41,584 nucleotides of DNA from an uncultured Phycisphaerales bacterium (GTDB taxonomy: Bacteria > Planctomycetota > Phycisphaerae > WQYP01). Below the pieces are notes generated by a model, which was given only the letters and a program-made list of their open reading frames with translations, ran no database searches and was not told where the DNA came from. The translations under genes were made by a program, and so were the position numbers. Positions 24,090 to 35,275 of the stretch are shown in pieces. Within the stretch, counting starts at the first letter, position 1. Each line of letters begins with the position of its first letter. The stretch spans positions 1 to 41,584 of the forward strand of contig CAIPTQ010000394.1 of NCBI GenBank assembly GCA_903868035.1, read 5' to 3'.

Positions 24090-27001
24090 TGGGGTTCGAC
24101 GATGTCGCCGGGGTTGAAGCCGGGAATCGTGGAGAACGTGGGCATGGCCGGCGACTTGAAACTGGCCGGCCGCGTGGAGGGCCAGAGGGCGTTGGCCTGA
24201 TCTGTCGTGAGGGTGACTTTGGGGGCGAACTTGTCGCCGGCGGCATATTTCAGCAGCGAGTGCTGGAGTTGCCGGGCGGCGGCGCTTGGGGTATCGCCCT
24301 GCAGGTTGACGGAGGAGACGAGGAGTTTGCCGGTCTTGCCCTGGACGGTGACGTTGCATTCGAAGACGACGCCGAGCTTGAAGCCGCGGTTCCAGTCGTC
24401 GATGGCCTGGACGATGGGTTGGAGCTGGGGCGGGGCGTTTTCGACGTTGATGCCGCGGACGTTGGCGACGATGTCGGACCATTGCCAATCGCCGAAATTC
24501 TCGGTGGGGAATTCGGCGAGGGCGGGGCTCTTGGAATCGACGAGCAAGCCGAGGTAGCCGCCGGCGGAGAGGCTGCCGCCGGTGTTGTTCATGACGCGGT
24601 TCCAGAAGATGGGGCGGGAGGAGAGCGGCGGGCAGGTATTTTCGGGCGTGGTGGAGTTGGGGGCGATGAACATGTTGTTTGCGGGCGTGAAGGCGACCTT
24701 GCCGCCCTCGCCGAGGCGCGCCAGGGCCGCGTTCCAGTCACTGGTGACCAGCACGTCGCCCGCGGCCGGGGCGGGCAGTTGCGCGGGATAGAGCCAGAAG
24801 TTCCAGTCGTTTTCGATCTTGGTGCCGGTGAGGCCGACGACGAGCTTGTATTCGCCGGGCGCGGCCAGCTTGGAGAGGTCGGTGGTGACGTTGCCCAGGG
24901 GGATGTTCTTGCCGCGGGGGAGGTCTTTGCCGGGGAGGGCGCCCTGGACGAGGACCTTGCCGGCGAGGTCGGTGATTTTCCAGTAAGGGGCGGCGTTGGC
25001 GATGGGGCCGTCGGAGTAATTGGCGATTTCCACGGGGATGTCGAACGTGTCGGAGGTGCGGTAGATGTAGTTGTTGCTGCGGAGGCGGGCCAGGGGAACG
25101 ACGGGGGCGCAGAAGCGGCGGAATTCCTCGCCGGTGATGATGCCCTTGGATTCCCAGAAGGTATCGAGCACGCCGACGAGGGCCCCGCCCTGGCCGAGGT
25201 AATCGTGGAGGTCCAGGAGGACGAGGCCCGACAAGCCGGGGGTGCGGAGGTTGGCTTCGATTTCCTCCTTATAGCACTTGGCGGAGAGCTTGCCGGAGGC
25301 CCAGGCGAGTTGCTTGTTATTGGGTAGGACGCCGTGCATGGCGGCGAAGTCGCGCCAGATTTCGTAGTTGCCGGGGCGGAGGTAGCCGGTGAATTTCTTG
25401 ATGATGTCGAAATCGGGGTAGACGCACCACTGGCCGACCTCGTGGCCGAGCACCGGCACATTCCCCGGGATATTGCCGTAGTCCTTGCCGAACCAGCCGT
25501 TGGGTCCGCGCGACACCGATGTGGTGTAACTGTACGCGGGGCTCTGGCCCGTGCGTCCGGTGCCTCCGCAGTAGAGGCGGCGAGGATCGCTGGCCACCCA
25601 TTTCTCAGCCCAGGGCGGCATCAATGTCGCGTAGCTGCCCGCCGGCTCATTGCTCGGGGAGAGCATGATGTAGGAGGGATGGTTGCCGTAGGCCCGTTCC
25701 ATGCGTTGGGTTTCGGCCTCGAGCATTTGCATCATGGCGGGGTTGAAGGAGTTCCACATGCCGGCCTCGGGCTGGATGTAGAAGCCGAGTTCATCGGCGG
25801 CCTGGAAGGCGGCTTCGGGGGGGCACCAGGAGTGGAAGCGGAAGCCGTTGAGGCCGTAGTCCTTGCAGGTCTGGATGATTTTTTCCCAGGAGGCGACGTC
25901 GGTGGCGGGGTAGCCGGTGAGGGGGAAATCTCCGCCGGAGTGGGTGAAGCGGAGGTTGATTTCACGGCCGTTGAGGAGAAGTTGTTTGCCGTTGCGGGAG
26001 ATTTCGCGGAGGCCGAAGGAGACGGTGCGATGGCCTCCGGCATTTACGCCTTGAAGATTGACGCGTCGCGTGATGAGGTTGGGATGGAATTCATCCCACA
26101 AGGGGAGGTTCGGCAATTGGATTTCGCGTTCAATATCGGCGCCAGCGGCGGTCCAGGCGACGTCTCCGGCAACGCCATCGCCATTTGAATCTAAAATTTC
26201 CACAGCCCCGTTACCCGGTTTGCCGGAGACGTTGCCGATGTGGATTTTGACAAGGGCAGATTTCTTGGCGAGGTTGGGAAACACCTGGACGTCGTCGATG
26301 AAGACCGGCGAGGTGGCGGCAAGTTCGATTTTGCCGGCGATGCCGTTCCAGGCCGCGCCCAGGGCGTCGGAGACGCTGTGGCCGTCGGCGCGGTAGACCA
26401 TAATCATCCGGTTATCGACGCGGATGGAGAGCGTGTGTTTGCCGGCGGCGAGCATGCCGGCCTCGAATTCGTGCGGCGCGACCAGGCTGTTCTGCGTGCC
26501 GATTTTTTTGTCGTCGATCCAGGCGTCGGTTTGCCAGTGGGGGCGTTCGAGCGTGAGATGCACGCGCTGGCCGGCCCAGGCGGCGGGAATTTCAATGTCG
26601 CGCTGATACCAGGCCACGCCCAGGTAGTGCTTGGGCGGCTGCGAAAGGTACGGCATTTTGACGTTGCCCGGCTTGGTGTAGGGGGCGTACTGGGGCAGGT
26701 TGAACCATTTCATGTCGCGGGGGAGGGCGGCGACCCAGAGGGTGTCCACGGAGATGTCATCGCCATAGCCCTGCGCCTGGAGGATGCCGGGGAGCTTGAT
26801 GGTGTCGGTGCCGGCGAGGTTTTTGCCAAACCACTGCTGGGTGACCCCCGTGTCCCCCCGATCCATGGCGAAGCGCCAGGTGCCGGCAAGGTTGAGTTCG
26901 ATGGGCGGGGTAGCCTGGCCGAAGGCAGCGGGTGAGGCGAGCTGCGCGGCGGCGGCGAGGGCGAGCGGGAGCATCCAACGGAAGGGAGTGCGAACAGGCA
27001 T
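24086..27001 (-). CDS. Exported GH2 family glycosidase
   Basis: This 971-residue protein starts at ATG 27001 after AAGGA; the frame is open further upstream to 27715 but that part runs antisense-like through the next gene and is not credible. The signal peptide ends AFGQ. Domains: jelly-roll with LAGTWRF and YQRDIEIP (35-230), Ig-like (235-335), barrel (338-670) with acid/base Glu452 in SPSNEP and nucleophile Glu521 in VLGHEVGQW, then two beta domains. The VLGHEVGQWCVYP type is seen in GH2 enzymes of polysaccharide loci (beta-galactosidase, beta-glucuronidase and others), so the sugar is open. It heads the - strand pectin set; 266 repeat-rich bases separate it from the GH106-like gene. Confidence 0.86.
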   Translation of the reverse strand: MPVRTPFRWMLPLALAAAAQLASPAAFGQATPPIELNLAGTWRFAMDRGDTGVTQQWFGKNLAGTDTIKLPGILQAQGYGDDISVDTLWVAALPRDMKWFNLPQYAPYTKPGNVKMPYLSQPPKHYLGVAWYQRDIEIPAAWAGQRVHLTLERPHWQTDAWIDDKKIGTQNSLVAPHEFEAGMLAAGKHTLSIRVDNRMIMVYRADGHSVSDALGAAWNGIAGKIELAATSPVFIDDVQVFPNLAKKSALVKIHIGNVSGKPGNGAVEILDSNGDGVAGDVAWTAAGADIEREIQLPNLPLWDEFHPNLITRRVNLQGVNAGGHRTVSFGLREISRNGKQLLLNGREINLRFTHSGGDFPLTGYPATDVASWEKIIQTCKDYGLNGFRFHSWCPPEAAFQAADELGFYIQPEAGMWNSFNPAMMQMLEAETQRMERAYGNHPSYIMLSPSNEPAGSYATLMPPWAEKWVASDPRRLYCGGTGRTGQSPAYSYTTSVSRGPNGWFGKDYGNIPGNVPVLGHEVGQWCVYPDFDIIKKFTGYLRPGNYEIWRDFAAMHGVLPNNKQLAWASGKLSAKCYKEEIEANLRTPGLSGLVLLDLHDYLGQGGALVGVLDTFWESKGIITGEEFRRFCAPVVPLARLRSNNYIYRTSDTFDIPVEIANYSDGPIANAAPYWKITDLAGKVLVQGALPGKDLPRGKNIPLGNVTTDLSKLAAPGEYKLVVGLTGTKIENDWNFWLYPAQLPAPAAGDVLVTSDWNAALARLGEGGKVAFTPANNMFIAPNSTTPENTCPPLSSRPIFWNRVMNNTGGSLSAGGYLGLLVDSKSPALAEFPTENFGDWQWSDIVANVRGINVENAPPQLQPIVQAIDDWNRGFKLGVVFECNVTVQGKTGKLLVSSVNLQGDTPSAAARQLQHSLLKYAAGDKFAPKVTLTTDQANALWPSTRPASFKSPAMPTFSTIPGFNPGDIVEPQ

Positions 27002-27073
27002 GGCGGCGTCCTTGTGAAAACGGAGAAGGGCGTTGAAAGCCATAGTAGGAGCGACTTGGGCCAAGATGTCAAC

Positions 27074-27094
27074 AGTGGTCAGTGGCCAGTGGTC
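27074..27094. repeat. Three tandem heptamers AGTGGTC/AGTGGCC
   Basis: Bases 27074-27080, 27081-27087 and 27088-27094 read AGTGGTC, AGTGGCC, AGTGGTC. In the complementary orientation the unit is TGRCCAC, the same as in the array at 35241-35275. It lies in the 110-base gap between the LOG gene and the GH2 gene. Confidence 0.85.
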
Positions 27095-27111
27095 AGAAAG
27101 ATATACGAGGG

Positions 27112-27693
27112 CTAGGTTCGTTCCGGCGTGATCCATTTTTTTCCGGCCAGGGGTTTCCAGGCGCGCATCAGGGCGAGTAATTCCACTGGTTCGGGGGCCG
27201 TAAGCAGCAGGGCGCGGTGCTTGGGCTTGATGAGAGCGCGGGCCGTGGCGTGGTCGAGGAAGGCCAGGAAGTGGTCGTAGAAGCCGGCGGTGTTGAGGAG
27301 GCCCAGCGGTTTGGCATGCAGGCCGAGCTGCGCCCAGGTGAGGGTTTCGCAGAATTCCTCCAGGGTGCCAAAGCCGCCGGGCAGGGCGATGAGGCCGTCG
27401 GCGAGTTCGTTCATGAGGGCCTTGCGGGCGTGCATGGATTCGACGATGCGGAGGTCCGGCAGGTCGATGTTGCCGATCTCCTTGTCCATCATGAAGCGCG
27501 GAATCACCCCCGTAACCTGCCCCCCCGCCGCCAGCGCCGCCGTGGCCAGCTTCCCCATCAGCCCGATGTTGCCCCCGCCGTAGATGAGGCGGATATTTTG
27601 CGCCGCCAGCAGCGTGCCCAGCGTTTCGGCGGCCGAGGCGAGGGCGGCGTCGGCGCCGAGGGATGAACCACAAAAGACGGCGATGGCGTGCAT
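27112..27693 (-). CDS. LOG family protein (cytokinin riboside 5'-monophosphate phosphoribohydrolase-like)
   Basis: The 193-residue protein has the lysine-decarboxylase-like/LOG signatures GGGNIGLMG (39-47) and PGGFGTLEE (104-112), the latter holding the nucleotide-binding loop and the catalytic Glu. LOG proteins are Rossmann-fold nucleotide phosphoribohydrolases that release a base from a nucleoside 5'-monophosphate; in bacteria they probably act in nucleotide salvage or removal of damaged nucleotides. The length is normal and no signal peptide is present, so cytoplasmic. The start lies five bases after the stop of the regulator gene upstream, so the two are almost surely cotranscribed. Confidence 0.93.
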   Translation of the reverse strand: MHAIAVFCGSSLGADAALASAAETLGTLLAAQNIRLIYGGGNIGLMGKLATAALAAGGQVTGVIPRFMMDKEIGNIDLPDLRIVESMHARKALMNELADGLIALPGGFGTLEEFCETLTWAQLGLHAKPLGLLNTAGFYDHFLAFLDHATARALIKPKHRALLLTAPEPVELLALMRAWKPLAGKKWITPERT

Positions 27694-27698
27694 GGGGG

Positions 27699-28283
27699 TT
27701 ACACCAATTTATCAAACGCCTTGGCCGCCTTGGCCAGGCTGCCCGGTTCGCTGTCCAGCAGCCCCGACAACAACCGGTGGAACGTATTGAAAAAATCCCG
27801 CAGCTCCGTCACCCGTTTCAGATACGCTTCATGGGCGGCCTTGTCGTGGGCCGCTCCGGCGCCGGCCCCCCTGGCTTCCGCCTTCTTGCCCGCCAGCGCC
27901 AGGCATTGGTCCAGCCGCGACAGCAGCGGGTCGAGCTCGCGCTTTTTGCGCTCGCGCAGGATGATCTGGAACATCGTCCACACGTCCGTCTCGGTGGTGA
28001 AGTAGTCGCGGCGGTCGCCGGGGAGTCCGGTGCGGCGGACGATGCCCCAGTTGATGAGCTCGCGGAGGTTCATCGACACGTTGCCGCGGGAGATTTGGAG
28101 ATCCCGCATGATCTCTTCGGCGGTGACGGGCTGGTGGGCAATCATCAACAGCGCGTGAATCTGCGACATGGTGCGGTTGATGCCCCAGTGGTGGGCCATC
28201 TGGCCCCAGAGGCCGACAAACTCGCGGCGTGCCGCGGCCAGATGGGGCGGCAGGGGAAGGGCGGTGGCATGTTTTTCCGGCAT
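27699..28283 (-). CDS. GbsR/MarR-family transcriptional regulator
   Basis: This 194-residue protein has an N-terminal segment REFVGLWGQMAHHWGINRTMSQIHALLMIAHQ, followed by a winged helix with the recognition region SRGNVSMNLREL, the pattern of the GbsR-like branch of MarR regulators. The C-terminal half is a long helical region (about 100-190) suitable for dimerisation. GbsR proteins are known for control of osmoprotectant genes, but this branch is broad and the target here is unknown. A -10 box TATAAT lies 33 bases ahead of the start. The LOG gene follows five bases downstream. Confidence 0.85.
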   Translation of the reverse strand: MPEKHATALPLPPHLAAARREFVGLWGQMAHHWGINRTMSQIHALLMIAHQPVTAEEIMRDLQISRGNVSMNLRELINWGIVRRTGLPGDRRDYFTTETDVWTMFQIILRERKKRELDPLLSRLDQCLALAGKKAEARGAGAGAAHDKAAHEAYLKRVTELRDFFNTFHRLLSGLLDSEPGSLAKAAKAFDKLV

Positions 28284-28315
28284 GGTTCAATCCCGCAAGG
28301 AAAAAGGTCGCCGGG

Positions 28316-28343
28316 ATTATACACCGAGTGGCATTCCCGTCGA
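28316..28343 (-). promoter_or_regulatory. Sigma70-type promoter of the GbsR-LOG unit
   Basis: On the - strand TATAAT (28316-28321) is a perfect -10 box; TCGACG (28338-28343), 16 bases before it, matches the -35 consensus at four of six positions. The start codon of the regulator is 33 bases downstream. Confidence 0.6.
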
Positions 28344-28360
28344 TTGCCGCCGGTGACTGG

Positions 28361-28579
28361 TCACAGGAGATTCAAAAATTCATCTTCCGTAAGGCCCGCC
28401 CGGCGAATTTGCGACCGGAGCAGAAACGGCGCGACGCTGCGATGTGCCGGAATCGTCAAGGAGGGGAATCCCGGACGTTCCAGGATCATGTGGCTACCGC
28501 GCTGCCGCACGAATCGATAACCCGCGCGGATGAAAGCCTTGACCGCGTCGCGGCCGGAAACTCCCGCCAATCGCCCCAT
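28361..28579 (-). CDS. hicA: HicA family toxin (mRNA interferase)
   Basis: This 72-residue protein has the HicA double-stranded RNA-binding-like fold pattern: SGRDAVKAFIRAGYRFVRQRGSHMIL with the catalytic His30 in RGSH, then a short beta-rich tail with TIPAHRSV. HicA toxins cleave mRNA when not bound by HicB. The length is normal for the family. It starts one base after the hicB stop, the usual translational coupling. The order here is antitoxin first, the reverse of the commonest hicA-hicB order but well known. Confidence 0.9.
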   Translation of the reverse strand: MGRLAGVSGRDAVKAFIRAGYRFVRQRGSHMILERPGFPSLTIPAHRSVAPFLLRSQIRRAGLTEDEFLNLL

Positions 28580-28580
28580 G

Positions 28581-28787
28581 TCACACTTCCACCGTCGTCG
28601 TCAGCGCCATCCGCGGTTTTCGCCGGCTCCGGGGCAATGTGGACACGTACAGTCCGATCGCCTCGCGCACATTCGCCAGCGCCTTCTCAACGGTTTTCCC
28701 CTGGCTCATGCACCCCGGCAGTTCCGGCACATCCGCGACGTACCCCTTGTATTCCGGGTCATAAATCAAATTGACAAGCAACTGCAT
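28581..28787 (-). CDS. hicB: HicB family antitoxin, minimal form
   Basis: This 68-residue protein shows the partial RNase-H-like HicB fold: EYKGYVADVPELPGCMSQG followed by VEKALANVREAIGLYV. It should bind and block the HicA encoded just downstream. It ends about 15 residues after the helix, so the C-terminal DNA-binding domain (HTH or ribbon-helix-helix) of longer HicB proteins is absent. AGGAGG lies seven bases before the ATG. A perfect inverted repeat covers the -10 and SD region. The carB stop is 50 bases upstream, so read-through expression is possible. Confidence 0.9.
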   Translation of the reverse strand: MQLLVNLIYDPEYKGYVADVPELPGCMSQGKTVEKALANVREAIGLYVSTLPRSRRKPRMALTTTVEV

Positions 28788-28798
28788 CGTGCGGCCTC

Positions 28799-28818
28799 CT
28801 ATGATGATGCCATCATAG
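28799..28818. promoter_or_regulatory. Operator-like palindrome before hicBA
   Basis: CTATGATG and CATCATAG are perfect 8-bp inverted arms around ATGC, 12-31 bases upstream of the hicB start. On the - strand the element includes a -10-like TATGAT (28812-28817) and touches the AGGAGG SD. No convincing -35 was seen. Autoregulation of the toxin-antitoxin pair is the likeliest role. Confidence 0.6.
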
Positions 28819-28838
28819 CAAATCCCGTCCCCGATTCG

Positions 28839-32753
<3,915 letters not shown>

Positions 32754-32760
32754 TGGGGAA

Positions 32761-32826
32761 ATAACCTTCCATGAGCCGGTCGGGACAAACCCGCAAGGTT
32801 ATAGCGGTTTCCGGCGCGAGCGTAAA
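32761..32826 (-). promoter_or_regulatory. carB promoter with overlapping inverted repeat
   Basis: On the - strand TTTACG (32821-32826) and TATAAC (32798-32803) are spaced by 17 bases, a plausible sigma70 pair, with transcription expected about 38 bases before the ATG. ATAACCTT (32761-32768) and AAGGTTAT (32795-32802) are perfect inverted arms; one overlaps the -10 box and the other lies just before the start codon. The pair could be an operator or fold as a leader hairpin. Confidence 0.55.
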
Positions 32827-32892
32827 GATGCGGGCGGAAAGCAGGCGGAAAGCGGACGGAAGGCATTGCTCCTGGCCCCTGGCGTCATGACT

Positions 32893-33276
32893 TCACGGTT
32901 CCAATACCAAGTGATGAACGTCAATGATCCAGCCTGCCGTCCCCAGCGCTGCAACGGCCGGCGCAAAGCCCAGACAGAAGAGCAAAATCGCCAGATACCA
33001 GATGCGTTTCCAACGCCAGCCATGAATCAGGGCCAGGATCGACAAGACCGTGGAAAGCAGCCATGACGCCGCGCTGCCCATCAGGTCCCAGGTCGCCAAA
33101 GCCATCGGCCGGATCGGCGTTCCGGGAGGCACACTCCATAAGGACGAGAAGTTCAAATAGACCAGCCACGTGATCGCGATCAGGTTGATCGATGCACCGA
33201 CGGCAAGAACAACCAGGGCCGCCCGCGAAGAGCCGTCCTCGGCCTTGGGTGTCGAATATTCCAGCGGTACGGTCAT
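32893..33276 (-). CDS. Small integral membrane protein, unknown function
   Basis: This 127-residue protein is read from ATG 33276; a TTG at 33288 would add only four residues. After a polar N-terminus of about 20 residues there are three hydrophobic segments: about 21-43 (ALVVLAVGASINLIAITWLVYL), about 66-86 and about 92-120. Inside-the-membrane charges are absent, and the short loops carry Arg/Lys after the second segment (HGWRWKR), which suggests a cytoplasmic loop there. I do not recognise the family; it resembles the many small planctomycete membrane proteins without assigned function. It stands between recN and carB on the same strand, with 139 bases to carB and 39 to recN. Confidence 0.7.
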   Translation of the reverse strand: MTVPLEYSTPKAEDGSSRAALVVLAVGASINLIAITWLVYLNFSSLWSVPPGTPIRPMALATWDLMGSAASWLLSTVLSILALIHGWRWKRIWYLAILLFCLGFAPAVAALGTAGWIIDVHHLVLEP

Positions 33277-33315
33277 GTCAGCTTCCAAATCCCAGGTTTT
33301 TGGCCCGATGCGACC

Positions 33316-35190
33316 TCATTTCATTTTTGTGCTTTTAGCCAACTTTTTGGCGGCAGCCTTGGGCGCCCCCGCCTCCAGCAGCTCCCGCGCCTGCGCCAGT
33401 CCCGTTGCCGTCACGTCCTTGCCCGAAATCATCTCCGCCAATTCCCGCACCCGCGCCTCGCCTTCCATCAGCGCCACCGTCGTCACCGTCTGCCCCGCCT
33501 CCGTCCGCTTGTGGATCGTCAAATGCCGGTCCGCGAAGGCCGCGATCTGCGGCAGGTGGGTGATGCACAGCACCTGGTGAATCCCCGCCAGCGCCCGCAG
33601 CTTCTCCCCGATCACCGTACCCATCCGCCCGCCGACATTCGCGTCGATCTCATCGAAGACCAACACGCTCACGCGGTCGGCCTGGGCGAGGATGCCCTTG
33701 AGCGCCAGCATCACGCGCGACAGTTCGCCGCCCGAGGCGATCCGCCGCAGCGGCCGCGCCGGCTGGCCGGGATTGGGGGCGATGAGGAATTCGACGGTCT
33801 CCAGGCCCGAGGCGGTCGAGAAGTCCGCCAATGAAAGGGGTGCTGGATTTGGGGGAATTTTCGATTTTCGCCCCCCCCCATTTTCGATTTTCGATTGTGG
33901 CTGGGCATCGTCCGGTGTGCCGTCGAGGGCGATGGGTTGGAATTCGATGAGGAATTTCGCCTCTTTCATGCCCAGGTCGGCAAGCTGGCCGTGTACCAGC
34001 GGCAGCAGCCGGTCGGCGGATTTCTTCCGCTCCGCCGTCAGCGCCTTGCCGACGCTCCGCAACTCCTTCTCCAGCCGCGCAATCTCATCCCCGATGGTCG
34101 AAAAATCCTGGTCCTGGCTGCGTAGTTCCTCGATCTGCCTGCCGATCTGCTGGCGGTAGGCGATCACTTCCTCCACCCCCGTCATGCCCGTCGCCGCGCC
34201 GGTGCCGCCGCCGCGCGGGCCGGTGTATTTGTCCACCATGCGGTTGAGCAGGTTCAGCCGCTCGTTGACCAGGGCCAGTTCCGACGGATCCAAGTCCAGC
34301 CGGTCCACATACCGCCGCAGCGAGAACGCGGCATCATCCAAACTGACCGTCGCCTCCTTGATCTGCCCGGCCAGCCCCGCCAGCGAATCATCCAGCTCCG
34401 CCAGTTCCAGCAGCACCACCATCGTGGCCTTGAGCCGTTCGAGGACGCTCCCCTCCTCCTCATACAGCGTGCCGTACGCCGCCCCCGCCGTGCGTTTGAT
34501 CTTTTCCAGGTTCGTCAGCAGCTTGCCCCGTGCTTCGAGTTGTTCATGTTCCCCGGCGACCAGTTGGGCGTCGTCGATTTCCTTGGCCTGGAACTCATAC
34601 AGTTCCAGTTGCTGCCGCCGCAGCGTGCGGCTGCCGGTGAGTTCCTTCTGCTGGGCCAGCAATTCCTGCCGCCGCCGGAACACCTCGGCAAACTGCTCCC
34701 GCAGTTCCACGCACCCCTTGCCGCCGAATGCGTCGATCACCGCCAGTTGATTCGCCGGCTTGAGCAGATACTGGGCGTCATGCTGCCCGTGTACATCCAC
34801 CAGGATTTCCCCCACCTGCTTGAGCATCGTCCCCGTGATCGGATGCCCGTTCAAACTCGCCGACGTCCGCCCCGACTCATACAGCCGCCGCCCGATGATC
34901 AGCTCCGGCTCCTCCGCCAGCGGCAGGTCCGTGGCGTTGGCGATTTCCTCCCGCAGATTCTGCGACGCAATGTGAAACACCCCCGCCACGCGCCCCTCCG
35001 CCGCCCCCTTCCGCAGCATGTCCGTCGCCTGGCGCAGGCCCAGCAGAATCTCCAGCGCCCCGATGACCAGCGACTTGCCGGCGCCGGTCTGGCCGGTGAA
35101 GCAGTTGAGGCCGGGGTGCAGTTCCACGGTGATGTCCTGGATCACCGCCAGGTTCTGAATATGCAGTTCGCGCAGCAAGCGAGCCTCCAT
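33316..35190 (-). CDS. recN: DNA repair protein RecN
   Basis: RecN is an SMC-like ATPase that acts in repair of double-strand breaks. This 624-residue protein has Walker A GQTGAGKS (33-40), a long coiled coil (about 150-380), the ABC signature ASGGELSRVMLALKG and Walker B VLVFDEIDANVGG. It starts LRELHIQNLAVIQ, typical of the family. It is about 60-70 residues longer than usual; much of the surplus is the stretch QPQSKIENGGGRKSKIPPN (about 427-447), encoded partly by TTTTCGA heptamers and a run of C, just before the signature region. All catalytic motifs are intact, so it is probably functional. A lysine-rich tail ends the protein. Confidence 0.96.
   Translation of the reverse strand: MEARLLRELHIQNLAVIQDITVELHPGLNCFTGQTGAGKSLVIGALEILLGLRQATDMLRKGAAEGRVAGVFHIASQNLREEIANATDLPLAEEPELIIGRRLYESGRTSASLNGHPITGTMLKQVGEILVDVHGQHDAQYLLKPANQLAVIDAFGGKGCVELREQFAEVFRRRQELLAQQKELTGSRTLRRQQLELYEFQAKEIDDAQLVAGEHEQLEARGKLLTNLEKIKRTAGAAYGTLYEEEGSVLERLKATMVVLLELAELDDSLAGLAGQIKEATVSLDDAAFSLRRYVDRLDLDPSELALVNERLNLLNRMVDKYTGPRGGGTGAATGMTGVEEVIAYRQQIGRQIEELRSQDQDFSTIGDEIARLEKELRSVGKALTAERKKSADRLLPLVHGQLADLGMKEAKFLIEFQPIALDGTPDDAQPQSKIENGGGRKSKIPPNPAPLSLADFSTASGLETVEFLIAPNPGQPARPLRRIASGGELSRVMLALKGILAQADRVSVLVFDEIDANVGGRMGTVIGEKLRALAGIHQVLCITHLPQIAAFADRHLTIHKRTEAGQTVTTVALMEGEARVRELAEMISGKDVTATGLAQARELLEAGAPKAAAKKLAKSTKMK
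33858..33894. repeat. TTTTCGA heptamers (2 + 2) split by a C-run inside recN
   Basis: TTTTCGA and TTTTCGC (33858-33871) are followed by a run of C, then TTTTCGA twice (33881-33894). They code in frame for residues about 433-445 (KIENGGGRKSKI). The homopolymer between the two pairs is a likely site of length change. Confidence 0.88.
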
Positions 35191-35240
35191 GCCAAACTGA
35201 TTCTCGCACGGGGCGAATCATATCCCGAACAACTGACAAA

Positions 35241-35275
35241 TGGCTACTGACCACGGACTACTGGCCACGGACCAT
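35241..35275. repeat. Five degenerate heptamers of the TGRCCAC family
   Basis: Units TGGCTAC, TGACCAC, GGACTAC, TGGCCAC, GGACCAT run without gaps and reach the stop codon of the reductase gene (35275-35277). The unit is the same as in the array at 27074-27094 read on the other strand. Confidence 0.8.

Noticed and set aside
27002..27715. Upstream extension of the GH2 gene to 27715 in the same frame
   Set aside because: The extension runs through the LOG gene in another frame, and the signal peptide and SD place the start at 27001.
35217..35222. recN promoter with TATGAT
   Set aside because: A -10-like hexamer is present but no -35 or TG extension at a usable spacing was found.
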